In this document: in pieces, positions 36,961-44,814 of the stretch | Layout of the letters: the number at the start of each line of letters is the position of its first letter | How positions within the stretch are numbered: the first letter of the stretch is position 1 | Source: Leptospira meyeri | GTDB taxonomy: Bacteria > Spirochaetota > Leptospiria > Leptospirales > Leptospiraceae | Direction of reading: 5' to 3' | DNA length: 64,000 nucleotides | NCBI RefSeq assembly: GCF_004368965.1 | Contig: NZ_SORO01000001.1 | Location: 744,001-808,000, forward strand | Program-made: the position numbers and the translations under genes | The notes under the pieces: generated by a model | Seen by the model: the letters and a program-made list of their open reading frames with translations, nothing else | The model's database searches: none | Told to the model about the DNA's origin: nothing

Positions 36961-37632
36961 ATGAAGAAATATCTGATTTTCCTTCTTTTTCTACTCCCTG
37001 GACTTCTCCCTGCCCAAACAGAAATGCCCAATAGTTTGGACGGATTTGCAGAAGCTTCTTGGGGGATGACCTTTGAATCCATCCGAGAAAAATTTTTGTC
37101 TATGGCAACGAATCCGGAATCAAAGGAAAAGATTGAACTCTTAAATGAAAAAAAAGAGGAAAGCCTTCTCATCAAACGAAATGGAATCTTCTACCTTTAT
37201 CGCTTTTATAAAACACCAGAACTACTCAAAGAAGTCCGTCCAAAACGAGAAGGTGGCAGAGAATCTGACCCTTCCATCGATGGACAAACAGAATTTCGCG
37301 AAAACGGAATTCTCTTCTCGGTTGGTGTGACTTTCAATTTGGTCCCTTCCGAAAAAATCAAAGAGAAGATGGAAAAGAAATACGGGAAACCCAGAAAAGA
37401 ATCCATTGGAGACGATAAGGTCTCTGGTGCCGCTATCTGGGAACTTGTCGAAAGAAGAGAAAATCCTCCTCGAGGTGGATTTGCCGTAGTATGGAGAGAA
37501 GGTTACAAAAAAGCTCCTTACACACGCAGAATTGATTACTTCTCCGCCAACTTAAAAGAGGTGATTGCTAAGGATTATGTCGATTTCTTCAGTGTTCAAG
37601 AAACAAAAACCTTGCGGGATTTAATCCCGTAG
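36961..37632 (+). CDS. Hypothetical exported protein
   Basis: A 223-residue protein from the ATG at 36961. A signal peptide ([19 protein letters not shown], cut after AQ) precedes a soluble periplasmic domain with a repeated strand-turn layout ([41 protein letters not shown]). The frame is open further upstream into the preceding gene, but the ATG with a signal peptide is a better start. I recognise no family. It lies 43 bases after the acidic-tail membrane gene. Confidence 0.72.
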   Translation: MKKYLIFLLFLLPGLLPAQTEMPNSLDGFAEASWGMTFESIREKFLSMATNPESKEKIELLNEKKEESLLIKRNGIFYLYRFYKTPELLKEVRPKREGGRESDPSIDGQTEFRENGILFSVGVTFNLVPSEKIKEKMEKKYGKPRKESIGDDKVSGAAIWELVERRENPPRGGFAVVWREGYKKAPYTRRIDYFSANLKEVIAKDYVDFFSVQETKTLRDLIP

Positions 37633-37641
37633 TTACCCTGT

Positions 37642-37677
37642 CTCGTGAGGCTTGGCAATCCAAGCCATCCATACGAG
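37642..37677 (+). promoter_or_regulatory. 5'UTR hairpin masking the ribosome site of the aldolase gene
   Basis: An inner stem GGCTTGG (37649-37655), loop CAAT, CCAAGCC (37660-37666) is perfect. An outer stem CTCGT (37642-37646) pairs with ACGAG (37673-37677), which contains the first three bases of the GAGG ribosome-binding site five bases from the ATG at 37683. No T-run follows, so it is not a terminator. Confidence 0.45.
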
Positions 37678-37682
37678 GCAAA

Positions 37683-38327
37683 ATGAATTTATTTTTAGAC
37701 ACAGCCAACATAGACGAAATCAAAAAGGTCCATGAACTTGGTCTCCTAGATGGTATCACCACAAACCCATCCATCATCGCAAAATCCGGCCGTAAGTTCA
37801 CGGAAGTCATCAAAGAAATTTGCAGTTTTGTAAAAGGACCAGTAAGTGCAGAAGTTCTTGCTACTGACGCCCCTACAATGATCAAAGAAGGTTTAGAACT
37901 TTCTAAAATTGCAGAAAACGTAGTCGTAAAAGTTCCGTTGATTCCAGAAGGGATCAAAGCAGTGAATGCATTCGCTGAAAAAGGAATCCAAACAAATGTA
38001 ACCTTATGTTTTACTGCCAACCAGGCTTTACTTGCTGCGAAAGCTGGTGCAAGTTTCATTTCCCCTTTTGTGGGTCGTTTGGATGATGTTGGTTACGATG
38101 GATTGGAACTCATTTCTGAGATCCGAGACATTTATGACAACTATGGAATCGAAACACAAATCCTTGCAGCATCGGTGCGTCACCCCATCCACTTCAAAGA
38201 AGTAGCTCTTCGTGGGGCAGATTGTGTCACCCTACCATATTCTGTATTTGAAATGCTTTTCAAACACCCACTCACTGATAGTGGACTTGCAAAGTTTGTT
38301 GAAGATTCGAAAAAACTTAACTGGTAA
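37683..38327 (+). CDS. fsa: Transaldolase / fructose-6-phosphate aldolase family (Fsa/TalC type)
   Basis: A 214-residue short TIM-barrel transaldolase. It opens [27 protein letters not shown] (residues 3-30, with the conserved Asp and TTNP). The Schiff-base Lys is Lys83 in VVVKVPL. Later segments are [28 protein letters not shown] and the conserved [12 protein letters not shown]. The family is the short group that works as transaldolase (TalC) in many bacteria and as Fsa in others; the sequence does not decide which. A hairpin covers part of the ribosome site. Confidence 0.9.
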   Translation: MNLFLDTANIDEIKKVHELGLLDGITTNPSIIAKSGRKFTEVIKEICSFVKGPVSAEVLATDAPTMIKEGLELSKIAENVVVKVPLIPEGIKAVNAFAEKGIQTNVTLCFTANQALLAAKAGASFISPFVGRLDDVGYDGLELISEIRDIYDNYGIETQILAASVRHPIHFKEVALRGADCVTLPYSVFEMLFKHPLTDSGLAKFVEDSKKLNW

Positions 38328-38331
38328 AAAA

Positions 38332-38805
38332 CTAAAACCACACCACCGGATACTTTCGGTGGTGGACCAAATTATTGACTACAAGTGCATTCACAAGTAG
38401 GATCATCACCCCGATGAAAACGGGAAATAAAATAAAATCCACGCCCACTCCTCCAAGAACTCCAATCATAGCCGTCGCACCACCTGGCGGATGTAAGGTG
38501 TGAGTCAAATACATCACAAAAATAGAAAGTCCGACTGAAAATCCAATGGTAAAAAAATTGGTTCCGAGAGTGGCCACAAGGATTACAGCAATGCAAGCTG
38601 AGATTAAATGACCCCCGATTAAATTTCTTGGCTGGGAAAGTGGCGCATCAGGAACAGCAAAAAGTAGGACTGCCGTAGCTCCAAAGGAACCAATGAGCAG
38701 GGAATGTCCTGATAAATTGGTTACTGCAAGAATGGACCAGATGGATACTGTACTACTAATCAAACTCCAAACCGCAAATCGAAGCGATCGTTTAGGACGA
38801 TCCAT
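38332..38805 (-). CDS. HPP-family integral membrane protein
   Basis: 157 residues with four membrane helices and the signature THTLHPPGGATAMIGVLGG, preceded by SFGATAVLLFAVPDAPLSQPRNLIGGHLIS. HPP proteins in cyanobacteria and plants transport nitrite. No such gene or nitrogen pathway is adjacent here, so the role is only inferred by family. It is convergent with the aldolase, with four bases between stops. A CACCACCG/CGGTGGTG inverted repeat (38341-38364) lies in its last codons. Confidence 0.88.
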   Translation of the reverse strand: MDRPKRSLRFAVWSLISSTVSIWSILAVTNLSGHSLLIGSFGATAVLLFAVPDAPLSQPRNLIGGHLISACIAVILVATLGTNFFTIGFSVGLSIFVMYLTHTLHPPGGATAMIGVLGGVGVDFILFPVFIGVMILLVNALVVNNLVHHRKYPVVWF

Positions 38806-38845
38806 TCGAAGCGGGGCTTTAATTTTGTAAGGAATGTTCTTGAAT

Positions 38846-39871
38846 CTACTTTTCAGCGTAGCTTACCCAAATATCTTTCATTTGGTCAATAAAACAAAAA
38901 GCTGATTGGTGTGAGGCATCATTAAATAAATCACAAGTACCTTCTTTATTCCAATTAAGAGTGTAGGCGCCGTAAGATTTTGCAAGCAATTCAATTGGCT
39001 CCCACCAAACTTCTTTTATATGAAACTTTTCATAATATTTATAGTAATCACTATAAACCTTTGGCCACAGAACCAAGGTTTTAATTTTATTTTTGCGAGT
39101 GAGTTCCAAAAAGGCTTCTACATAAGGTTTTTGTGATTCCCCCAAATGATAAGAACTCATATACAAACTTCCGATCCGGAGTGTATCTTTTTTGATTTTT
39201 TCAATTGGATTAGACTGAACCCCATACATTAGATACTCACCTTTACTGAAGTTGATGAGTTGGAACTCTTGGTTGTATCGTGGATTGTATTCTTTTAATT
39301 TTCCTTGTTTGAGACGGGAACTAAATAAAGATAAATTCAACTCCATACTGCGGATCACAAAGAGTTTATCCAAAAAATACGTCCATTTTTCTTTGAGAGG
39401 GATGTCCTTCCATACGATATCCAAACATTCGCTGTTACAACCCATTCGAAGGAAAGGAGAAAGGATGAATCCTTTGTTATCATCAAAAGCCTCCGGGCTA
39501 AGAGAAAGAATGACAAACTCAGGAGTGACACCCTTCGCTAACAAATCTTTCAATTGGATATAGGAATTCATGGGAATTCCTTGGGGACTACTGAAGTTAT
39601 AGAGAGTCCAATTTTTTTTATGGGAATCTGGAATTCCTAATTCAGAAAAAGGATAGGACCGAGAGTCACCAAATACGAGTGCGAGATTTTTCTCAGAAGC
39701 TTCCTTATCTGCAAGAAGCCGATTTGCCAAAACCTTTCTTTGGTAATAAAAAACAGAATTCCCCGCCTGAAGAAAATCATGATGAAAGACAGGCAAAAGA
39801 AAAATTTTATCTATAAGAAAGATAAATAAAAAAAGAACAACTGGATAAAATAAAAACGGTTTTGATTTCAA
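38846..39871 (-). CDS. DUF1574 SGNH-like membrane-anchored protein
   Basis: 341 residues. An N-terminal anchor (residues 7-24, LFYPVVLFLFIFLIDKIF) is followed by an alpha/beta hydrolase-like domain. VFGDSRSYPFSE (near 66) resembles SGNH block I with a candidate catalytic Ser. FNDASHQSAFCFI near the C-terminus resembles the block V Asp-x-x-His pair, which suggests an acyl- or acetyl-esterase/transferase acting on cell-surface sugars. DUF1574 proteins are common in Leptospira, a clue to the host. The substrate is unknown. Confidence 0.82.
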   Translation of the reverse strand: MKSKPFLFYPVVLFLFIFLIDKIFLLPVFHHDFLQAGNSVFYYQRKVLANRLLADKEASEKNLALVFGDSRSYPFSELGIPDSHKKNWTLYNFSSPQGIPMNSYIQLKDLLAKGVTPEFVILSLSPEAFDDNKGFILSPFLRMGCNSECLDIVWKDIPLKEKWTYFLDKLFVIRSMELNLSLFSSRLKQGKLKEYNPRYNQEFQLINFSKGEYLMYGVQSNPIEKIKKDTLRIGSLYMSSYHLGESQKPYVEAFLELTRKNKIKTLVLWPKVYSDYYKYYEKFHIKEVWWEPIELLAKSYGAYTLNWNKEGTCDLFNDASHQSAFCFIDQMKDIWVSYAEK

Positions 39872-39927
39872 AAAAACAAATCCCCTAACCTCACAATTTT
39901 AAGAGCGGATTGGATTCTTCAACTAAA

Positions 39928-40671
39928 TTAAGCAGTTGGTTTTCCAAGAACCTGTTCTTCGGTCACCACCTTATATTTCCCTTCGTCCAGAACGAAATCT
40001 CGTAAATCCAATTTTCCGATCCGAATCCGATAGAGATCAAGAACCACCATTTCTTTCGCCTTGCACATTCTGCGAATTTGTCTCTTTTTCCCTTCTTTTA
40101 GGATGATGCTTAGGTAACTTGTGAAACCAGGGGCCGTTTTTTCTGGAACAACATTTGCTGGCTTTACAGAAAGAGCTCGAAGGGTATCTCCACCTTCTCT
40201 TACACCTAACATAAACTCTTCGGCAATGGCTTTCCAAGCCACCGGCTGTTTTAAACTGATAATATACTCTTTGTCTATTTTGTTTCTAGGATGAGTTACT
40301 TTTTGGATGAAATCACCATCAAAGGATAAAAGTAAAAGTCCTCTGGAATCTAAATCCAAACGACCGGCATAATTGTATTTTTGGAAACCTTCAGGAAGAA
40401 GGGAAAAAATAGTATTTTCGTGGAATTTGTCTTCGTGAGAAGTTAAGTAACCAGCAGGTTTATTGAAAGCAATGATTTTGGGTCGTTTCAAAGACTCCGC
40501 TTCCATTTGTACGGCTTTGCCATCAAAACTTACAGAATCCTCTTCCGAAACCTGAAACGAAAGGTCAGTGATGGTACTCCCATTGACTTTGATTCTTCCT
40601 GAGAGAACCAACTCTTCTACTTTCCTACGGGAACCGAGACCTAATTTGGCTAGAAATGCGTTGATCCTCAT
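39928..40671 (-). CDS. RsuA/RluB-family pseudouridine synthase
   Basis: 247 residues. An N-terminal S4 RNA-binding domain (MRINAFLAKLGLGSRRKVEELVLSGRIKVNG) is followed by the synthase domain. The catalytic Asp is in AGRLDLDSRGLLLLSFDG, then VTHPRNKIDKEYII and EGKKRQIRRMCKA. It isomerises uridine in rRNA; RsuA, RluB, RluE and RluF types cannot be separated here, although the S4 domain excludes RluE. It is divergent from lipA, with 49 bases between starts. Confidence 0.92.
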   Translation of the reverse strand: MRINAFLAKLGLGSRRKVEELVLSGRIKVNGSTITDLSFQVSEEDSVSFDGKAVQMEAESLKRPKIIAFNKPAGYLTSHEDKFHENTIFSLLPEGFQKYNYAGRLDLDSRGLLLLSFDGDFIQKVTHPRNKIDKEYIISLKQPVAWKAIAEEFMLGVREGGDTLRALSVKPANVVPEKTAPGFTSYLSIILKEGKKRQIRRMCKAKEMVVLDLYRIRIGKLDLRDFVLDEGKYKVVTEEQVLGKPTA

Positions 40672-40720
40672 GATTTTCCATTTTACAAAGTGGCCTCATT
40701 TCAAAAAGTCTAAAGAAGGT

Positions 40721-41626
40721 ATGAATCCGCTAAAAAAGAAACCTCGCTCCAAAAATATTAGCCCTCGGGTGGATCTTCCTTCCTGGATGAAAGTGAGAGT
40801 GAGTTTTCCCACGGAAGGGGATGCCCTATCCAAAGTGCGAGAAGAGGTCGAATCCAAAAAACTGCATACAGTTTGTGAATCCGCAAGTTGCCCAAACCTC
40901 AACCACTGTTGGAACCGTAGGACCGCCACATATATGTTGTCTGGGGACATTTGTACAAGGCGATGCCAATACTGCGATGTAGCCTTTGGAAAACCAAATC
41001 CCCTTGATTTGGAAGAACCTGAGCGCGTGGCGCGGTCAGTGGCAGAACTAGAATTACGCCATGTGGTGCTTACTGCTGTCAACCGTGACGATCTAAAAGA
41101 TGGGGGAGCAGGCCATTTTGCAGAAACCATAACCAAAATCAAAACCTATCGCCCTACTTGTTCGATCGAAGTTCTTATCCCTGATTTTAAAGCCAAAGAG
41201 GATTCCTTACAAATTCTCTACGCAGCAAAACCGAATATCATCAATCATAACATTGAAACTGTGGAGCGACTTTTTCCCACTATCACGCCACAAAAAAACT
41301 ACAAACGTTCACTTGAGGTTCTTTCCCATATCGCAAAACATGGATTCCTCACAAAAAGTGGCCTCATTTTAGGACTTGGTGAAACAGATGAAGATGTAAA
41401 ACAATGTTTGGAAGATCTTTTTACTCATGGTGTTCGGATGCTCACCATTGGACAATATCTACAACCTGGACCCACCCACTACCCTGTGCAGGAATTCGTA
41501 AAACCAGAAACTTTTGATTTTTGGAAGGAATTTGCCTATCGTATTGGATTCAAAACGGTTGCTTCAGGTCCGCTCGTTCGTTCTTCCTATCATGCAGAGG
41601 AATATTTTTCCGAAAAAGCAAATTGA
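40721..41626 (+). CDS. lipA: Lipoyl synthase
   Basis: A 301-residue radical SAM enzyme that inserts sulfur into octanoyl groups of the 2-oxoacid dehydrogenases and glycine cleavage H protein. The auxiliary cluster Cys are at 52, 57 and 63 (CESASCPNLNHC). The SAM cluster is CTRRCQYC (78, 82, 85). The C-terminal RSSYHAEEYF holds the Ser ligand of the auxiliary cluster. The frame is open from 40568; the ATG at 40721 with AAGAAGG directly upstream is the better start. Confidence 0.96.
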   Translation: MNPLKKKPRSKNISPRVDLPSWMKVRVSFPTEGDALSKVREEVESKKLHTVCESASCPNLNHCWNRRTATYMLSGDICTRRCQYCDVAFGKPNPLDLEEPERVARSVAELELRHVVLTAVNRDDLKDGGAGHFAETITKIKTYRPTCSIEVLIPDFKAKEDSLQILYAAKPNIINHNIETVERLFPTITPQKNYKRSLEVLSHIAKHGFLTKSGLILGLGETDEDVKQCLEDLFTHGVRMLTIGQYLQPGPTHYPVQEFVKPETFDFWKEFAYRIGFKTVASGPLVRSSYHAEEYFSEKAN

Positions 41627-41645
41627 TTGGTCCGAAACATAAAGT

Positions 41646-41942
41646 ATGGACCAAAAACAATTGGAGGCATTCAGGGAAGAACTAACCAAAACTTTCTTTT
41701 TCTCAATTTTAAAAGACCTAAGCGAAATTGGAGAACCCGTAACTGACTTTGAAGTGAAAGTCCTCATCCAAAAAGCATTATCTCATTTGCCTGATTTACA
41801 AGTAGAATGGGGAGAAATGGACAGGTTTGGGAATAGCACCTTACTTGTAAAATATGAATCCAACTTATTATTAATTGAAGCAAGTCCTTTGATCAGTGCC
41901 ATTCGAATTCTCTGGAATGAATACAAATCCAAAGAAAATTAG
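41646..41942 (+). CDS. Hypothetical small protein after lipA
   Basis: 98 residues, soluble, with an alpha/beta pattern (FREELTKTFFFSILKDL, EVKVLIQKALSHLPDLQVEWG). There is no signal peptide or known motif. It begins 20 bases after the lipA stop and is probably cotranscribed with it. A terminator hairpin follows. Confidence 0.65.
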   Translation: MDQKQLEAFREELTKTFFFSILKDLSEIGEPVTDFEVKVLIQKALSHLPDLQVEWGEMDRFGNSTLLVKYESNLLLIEASPLISAIRILWNEYKSKEN

Positions 41943-41959
41943 AAAAACTAAAATTACAT

Positions 41960-41995
41960 AAAAAAAGCCTGAAGATTTTTTCTCCAGGCTTCTTT
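41960..41995. terminator. Bidirectional terminator between lipA unit and FecR gene
   Basis: AAGCCTG (41965-41971) pairs with CAGGCTT (41985-41991), with a further AGA/TCT inside. A T-rich tail on one side and a run of A on the other serve both strands. Confidence 0.75.
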
Positions 41996-42016
41996 TCTAC
42001 GTAAGGGTTGGTTTAT

Positions 42017-43198
42017 TTAGAATTTGGATTTTTGTTGAAGGTCGTAAATGACTTCTTCTACATTGTCCATGTCAATTCTCTTAACACCATTTTCAGTATG
42101 AACAATCAACTGTCCGTTTTCTTGGTTGATGATCGCTCCAATTACTGTTTTTCCGTCTACTAGAACGATTTTTTCAATTCTTTCGTAGTAGTTTACGATG
42201 TCTTTTTTAGATTTAAACTCTTTTGGTTGGTTAGCCAAAGAATCTTCGAATTTTTTCTTCTCTTCTTCTTGGCGTTTTGCAACTTCACCTTCAATTGCAT
42301 GTCTCTTAGCATCAATTTCTTGTTTTTTCAACTCATCTAACTTTTCAGTTTGAGCTGTTTCACTAAGCTTTGCAATTTCCTCTGCAGTTTTTTTATCCAC
42401 TGTTACGATGGTTTTGATTTCTTGCTCTTCGTTCTTAGTAAGTTTTGCACTTTCAACAACGAGTTTTTCTTTTTCAGAAGTTTTGAATGCTTTGTTCAAA
42501 TCCAAAGTTTGGATGTCAGCAGCCTTTGCAAGATCAGCAGATTTCGCAGATTGAGTGGATGCTTGGTCTTTCTCTAGGATGACTTCTGCTTTTGCAAGAG
42601 ACTCTTGGAGTTTTTTCAAGTCAGCATTTCCAGAGATTTCTTCTGTAGAAAGTTTTTCTAAAGCAGGAACACGTGGAGCAAATGCTACCGCACCTTCAAC
42701 TACTTTTACTTTCGCAGGTTTTCCCTCTGCAGCTTCTACGATAAAAGACGTTCCTCGCACACCCGCAATCGCAGTCGGTGTTACGACAGTAAAGTTGTCT
42801 TCTTTCTTAGCTTTGTTGACTTTCGCAAATACCTTTCCTGAAACGAGAGCAATTTGAGTGTCTGTTGTTCCAGAATTGTCTTGGGAGAGTTTCGCAAAGT
42901 CAATCGCGGACTTAGGAGAGATACGAATGCTCGATCCATCCGCAAATTGGATGTCTACTTTTCCATTGTCGCCTGTGACTACGTTATCCCCTGATTTCAG
43001 AAGGGCACCAAGCTGTGCTTTTTCTTCTGTTTGGTCTGCGTGTTGGATTTTTGAATCTCCGACCGCAAATACGACTACCGCAGATAAATCTGCTGGTTTT
43101 TTTGGTGCTTCAGACACTTCTGCGTCTGGTTTCTTACAAACAGTAAGACCAGTGAAAAGAAGCGCAAGGCCCATTATGGTTAGTTTCGATGCTTTCAT
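42017..43198 (-). CDS. FecR-domain lipoprotein (LipL45-like)
   Basis: 393 residues from the ATG at 43198, which has AGGA seven bases upstream. The signal ends at lipobox LTVC (Cys20). A FecR domain (about 45-190) shows VGDSKIQ, LKSGDNVVTGDNGKVDIQFADGSSIRISPKS, TAIAGVRGTSFIVE, the form common in periplasmic sensor/scaffold proteins. The rest is a long Lys/Glu/Ala-rich coiled coil (about 200-340) and a C-terminal beta domain (KTVIGAIINQENGQLIVHTENGVKRIDM). Leptospira LipL45/Qlp42 has the same type of FecR domain. There is no ECF sigma or TonB receptor gene here. Confidence 0.85.
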   Translation of the reverse strand: MKASKLTIMGLALLFTGLTVCKKPDAEVSEAPKKPADLSAVVVFAVGDSKIQHADQTEEKAQLGALLKSGDNVVTGDNGKVDIQFADGSSIRISPKSAIDFAKLSQDNSGTTDTQIALVSGKVFAKVNKAKKEDNFTVVTPTAIAGVRGTSFIVEAAEGKPAKVKVVEGAVAFAPRVPALEKLSTEEISGNADLKKLQESLAKAEVILEKDQASTQSAKSADLAKAADIQTLDLNKAFKTSEKEKLVVESAKLTKNEEQEIKTIVTVDKKTAEEIAKLSETAQTEKLDELKKQEIDAKRHAIEGEVAKRQEEEKKKFEDSLANQPKEFKSKKDIVNYYERIEKIVLVDGKTVIGAIINQENGQLIVHTENGVKRIDMDNVEEVIYDLQQKSKF

Positions 43199-43380
43199 AT
43201 CGTCCTGTCCCTTAGTGAAATTCAACTTTCGTTACTCTAATCAACAAACTGAGGGTTTATAAATTCCCAGCTTTTTTGTATTTTTTTCTAGAATGAAAAA
43301 AATTTCATTAGTTCGGAAAAAAAATAATTTAGTGACCGGATTTGTAAACGAATATTCAGTATTTTTCCCTGAATCTAAGC

Positions 43381-43417
43381 ATTTTCAAGGGAAAAGCAGG
43401 GGTTTTCCTCTGAAAAT
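43381..43417. promoter_or_regulatory. Imperfect inverted repeat upstream of radical SAM gene
   Basis: ATTTTCA (43381-43387) pairs with TGAAAAT (43411-43417). Inside, GGAAAA (43390-43395) pairs with TTTTCC (43403-43408), with a seven-base loop. The element is 39 bases before the ATG and spans the divergent promoter region. A second small repeat, ATTCAG/CTGAAT, lies just upstream. Confidence 0.4.
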
Positions 43418-43455
43418 CGCTTTGTCTAAGATGTAGGAAGAAAAAAACTCCCATT

Positions 43456-44778
43456 ATGGCTGAAATCTCTACACTAAACCAAAGACCCGCCTCCTCCATC
43501 AAACTCCTAGAAGAAATGGAAAGGTTGTACAAAGACCTACCGATGGAAGCCATTGTCAAACAAGACATCTTAAGACAAGGCATACACTTTTTACCCGAAT
43601 CCTTTCAAGTAAAAGATCCTTATAAATCCAAAGACTATTTTATCTTTTCTTTCGACCATATCCCCTTAGCTGACCTAAAAGACGGGGCAGACACCAAAGC
43701 TCCCGAAGAGATCAAAATCTCAGGAGGACATTTTGGTCTTTTAAAAACAGTGATCTCCACAAGAAACAACCCGAACTCTCCTTATAAAATGAAATCAAAG
43801 GACGGAATCCCGACTTTGTTTTTAGAAGAAACAGAGATTGGCAGTGCAGAGTATCCCCCTATCCCTTCTTGGTACAGACACAAAACTAAATCGGGAAAAT
43901 TACCTGGTGAAGTGGCACCTGTCATTGAATGGGGTTACCTCTTATATTTAACCGTATTTCGTAACTGCCAATACTTTGGAAAAGAGGAAGAGTGTGCCTA
44001 TTGCGATATCAACCACAACTACCGCCAACAAAAAGGGGCGGGACGTCCTTATACGGGAGTGAAGGATGTAGATGATATTTTAGAAGTGCTTTCTTGGGTG
44101 GATGCAGAAGACCAAATTGCAAAGGTTTACACCATCACTGGTGGTTCGGTTCTTACCAACCTCAAGAAAAAATCAGAAGTGGATTTTTACCTCCAATACC
44201 CTGAAGCCATTGAAGCAAGGTTTCCCAAACGTTGGATGGGAAAACTGGTAGCCCAAGCATTTGAAAAGGAAGATTGTCAAAAATTTAAGGATTCTGGAAT
44301 TCAAATTTATCATCCGAACTACGAAGTTTGGGACAAAGCTCTCTTTGAAAAAATCTGTCCTGGAAAGTCTAGTTGGATTGGTTATGAAAATTGGATCAGA
44401 AGGGTTGTGGATTCTGCAGAAGTATTTGGTCCTGAAAATGTAATTCCTAACTTTGTGGGTGGAGTCGAACTTTCCGAACCTTGGGGATTTAAAACGGTAG
44501 CCGAAGCCATCACTTCCACAAAACAAGGTTTAGATTTCTTTATGTCGAAAGGAATTGTTCCGAGGTTCACCGCTTGGTGTCCTGAACCTTATACCACTCT
44601 TGGCCAACAAGCAGGCCCACCCCTTGTGTATTTTTGTGAATTGTTAAGGGCTTGGAAAGAAACCTTTGAACACTATGGTCTTCCCACTCCTCCAGGATAC
44701 GGGGAACCCGGTCCAGGAAAGGCGGTATTTTCTGTTTCTGCTTTTATGGATGTGATAGGATATTCTGGACGAAATTAG
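43456..44778 (+). CDS. Radical SAM protein with CX8CX2C motif
   Basis: 440 residues. The cluster motif is CQYFGKEEECAYCD with Cys171, Cys180 and Cys183, preceded by a strand (YLLYLTVFRN) as usual for radical SAM cores. The spacing CX8CX2C is not the standard CX3CX2C. The barrel continues with YTITGGSVLTN and NFVGGVELSEPWGFKT. An N-terminal domain of about 160 residues and a C-terminal extension flank it. I recognise no named family, although similar proteins are annotated in Leptospira. It is a single-gene unit behind an inverted repeat. Confidence 0.78.
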   Translation: MAEISTLNQRPASSIKLLEEMERLYKDLPMEAIVKQDILRQGIHFLPESFQVKDPYKSKDYFIFSFDHIPLADLKDGADTKAPEEIKISGGHFGLLKTVISTRNNPNSPYKMKSKDGIPTLFLEETEIGSAEYPPIPSWYRHKTKSGKLPGEVAPVIEWGYLLYLTVFRNCQYFGKEEECAYCDINHNYRQQKGAGRPYTGVKDVDDILEVLSWVDAEDQIAKVYTITGGSVLTNLKKKSEVDFYLQYPEAIEARFPKRWMGKLVAQAFEKEDCQKFKDSGIQIYHPNYEVWDKALFEKICPGKSSWIGYENWIRRVVDSAEVFGPENVIPNFVGGVELSEPWGFKTVAEAITSTKQGLDFFMSKGIVPRFTAWCPEPYTTLGQQAGPPLVYFCELLRAWKETFEHYGLPTPPGYGEPGPGKAVFSVSAFMDVIGYSGRN

Positions 44779-44814
44779 TTCTATCCTGTACAAAGAAAAA
44801 ACTAAAATCCGTTT

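Noticed and set aside
38341..38364. Inverted repeat CACCACCG/CGGTGGTG between the aldolase and HPP genes
   Set aside because: It lies within the HPP coding end and lacks a T-run, so I do not list it as a terminator.
40568..40720. A longer start for lipA
   Set aside because: The extension overlaps the divergent pseudouridine synthase and is not LipA-like; the ATG at 40721 fits.
42555..43262. Two long plus-strand frames opposite the FecR lipoprotein gene
   Set aside because: They are shadows caused by the biased codon use of the FecR gene; the minus frame has a signal peptide, lipobox and domain matches.
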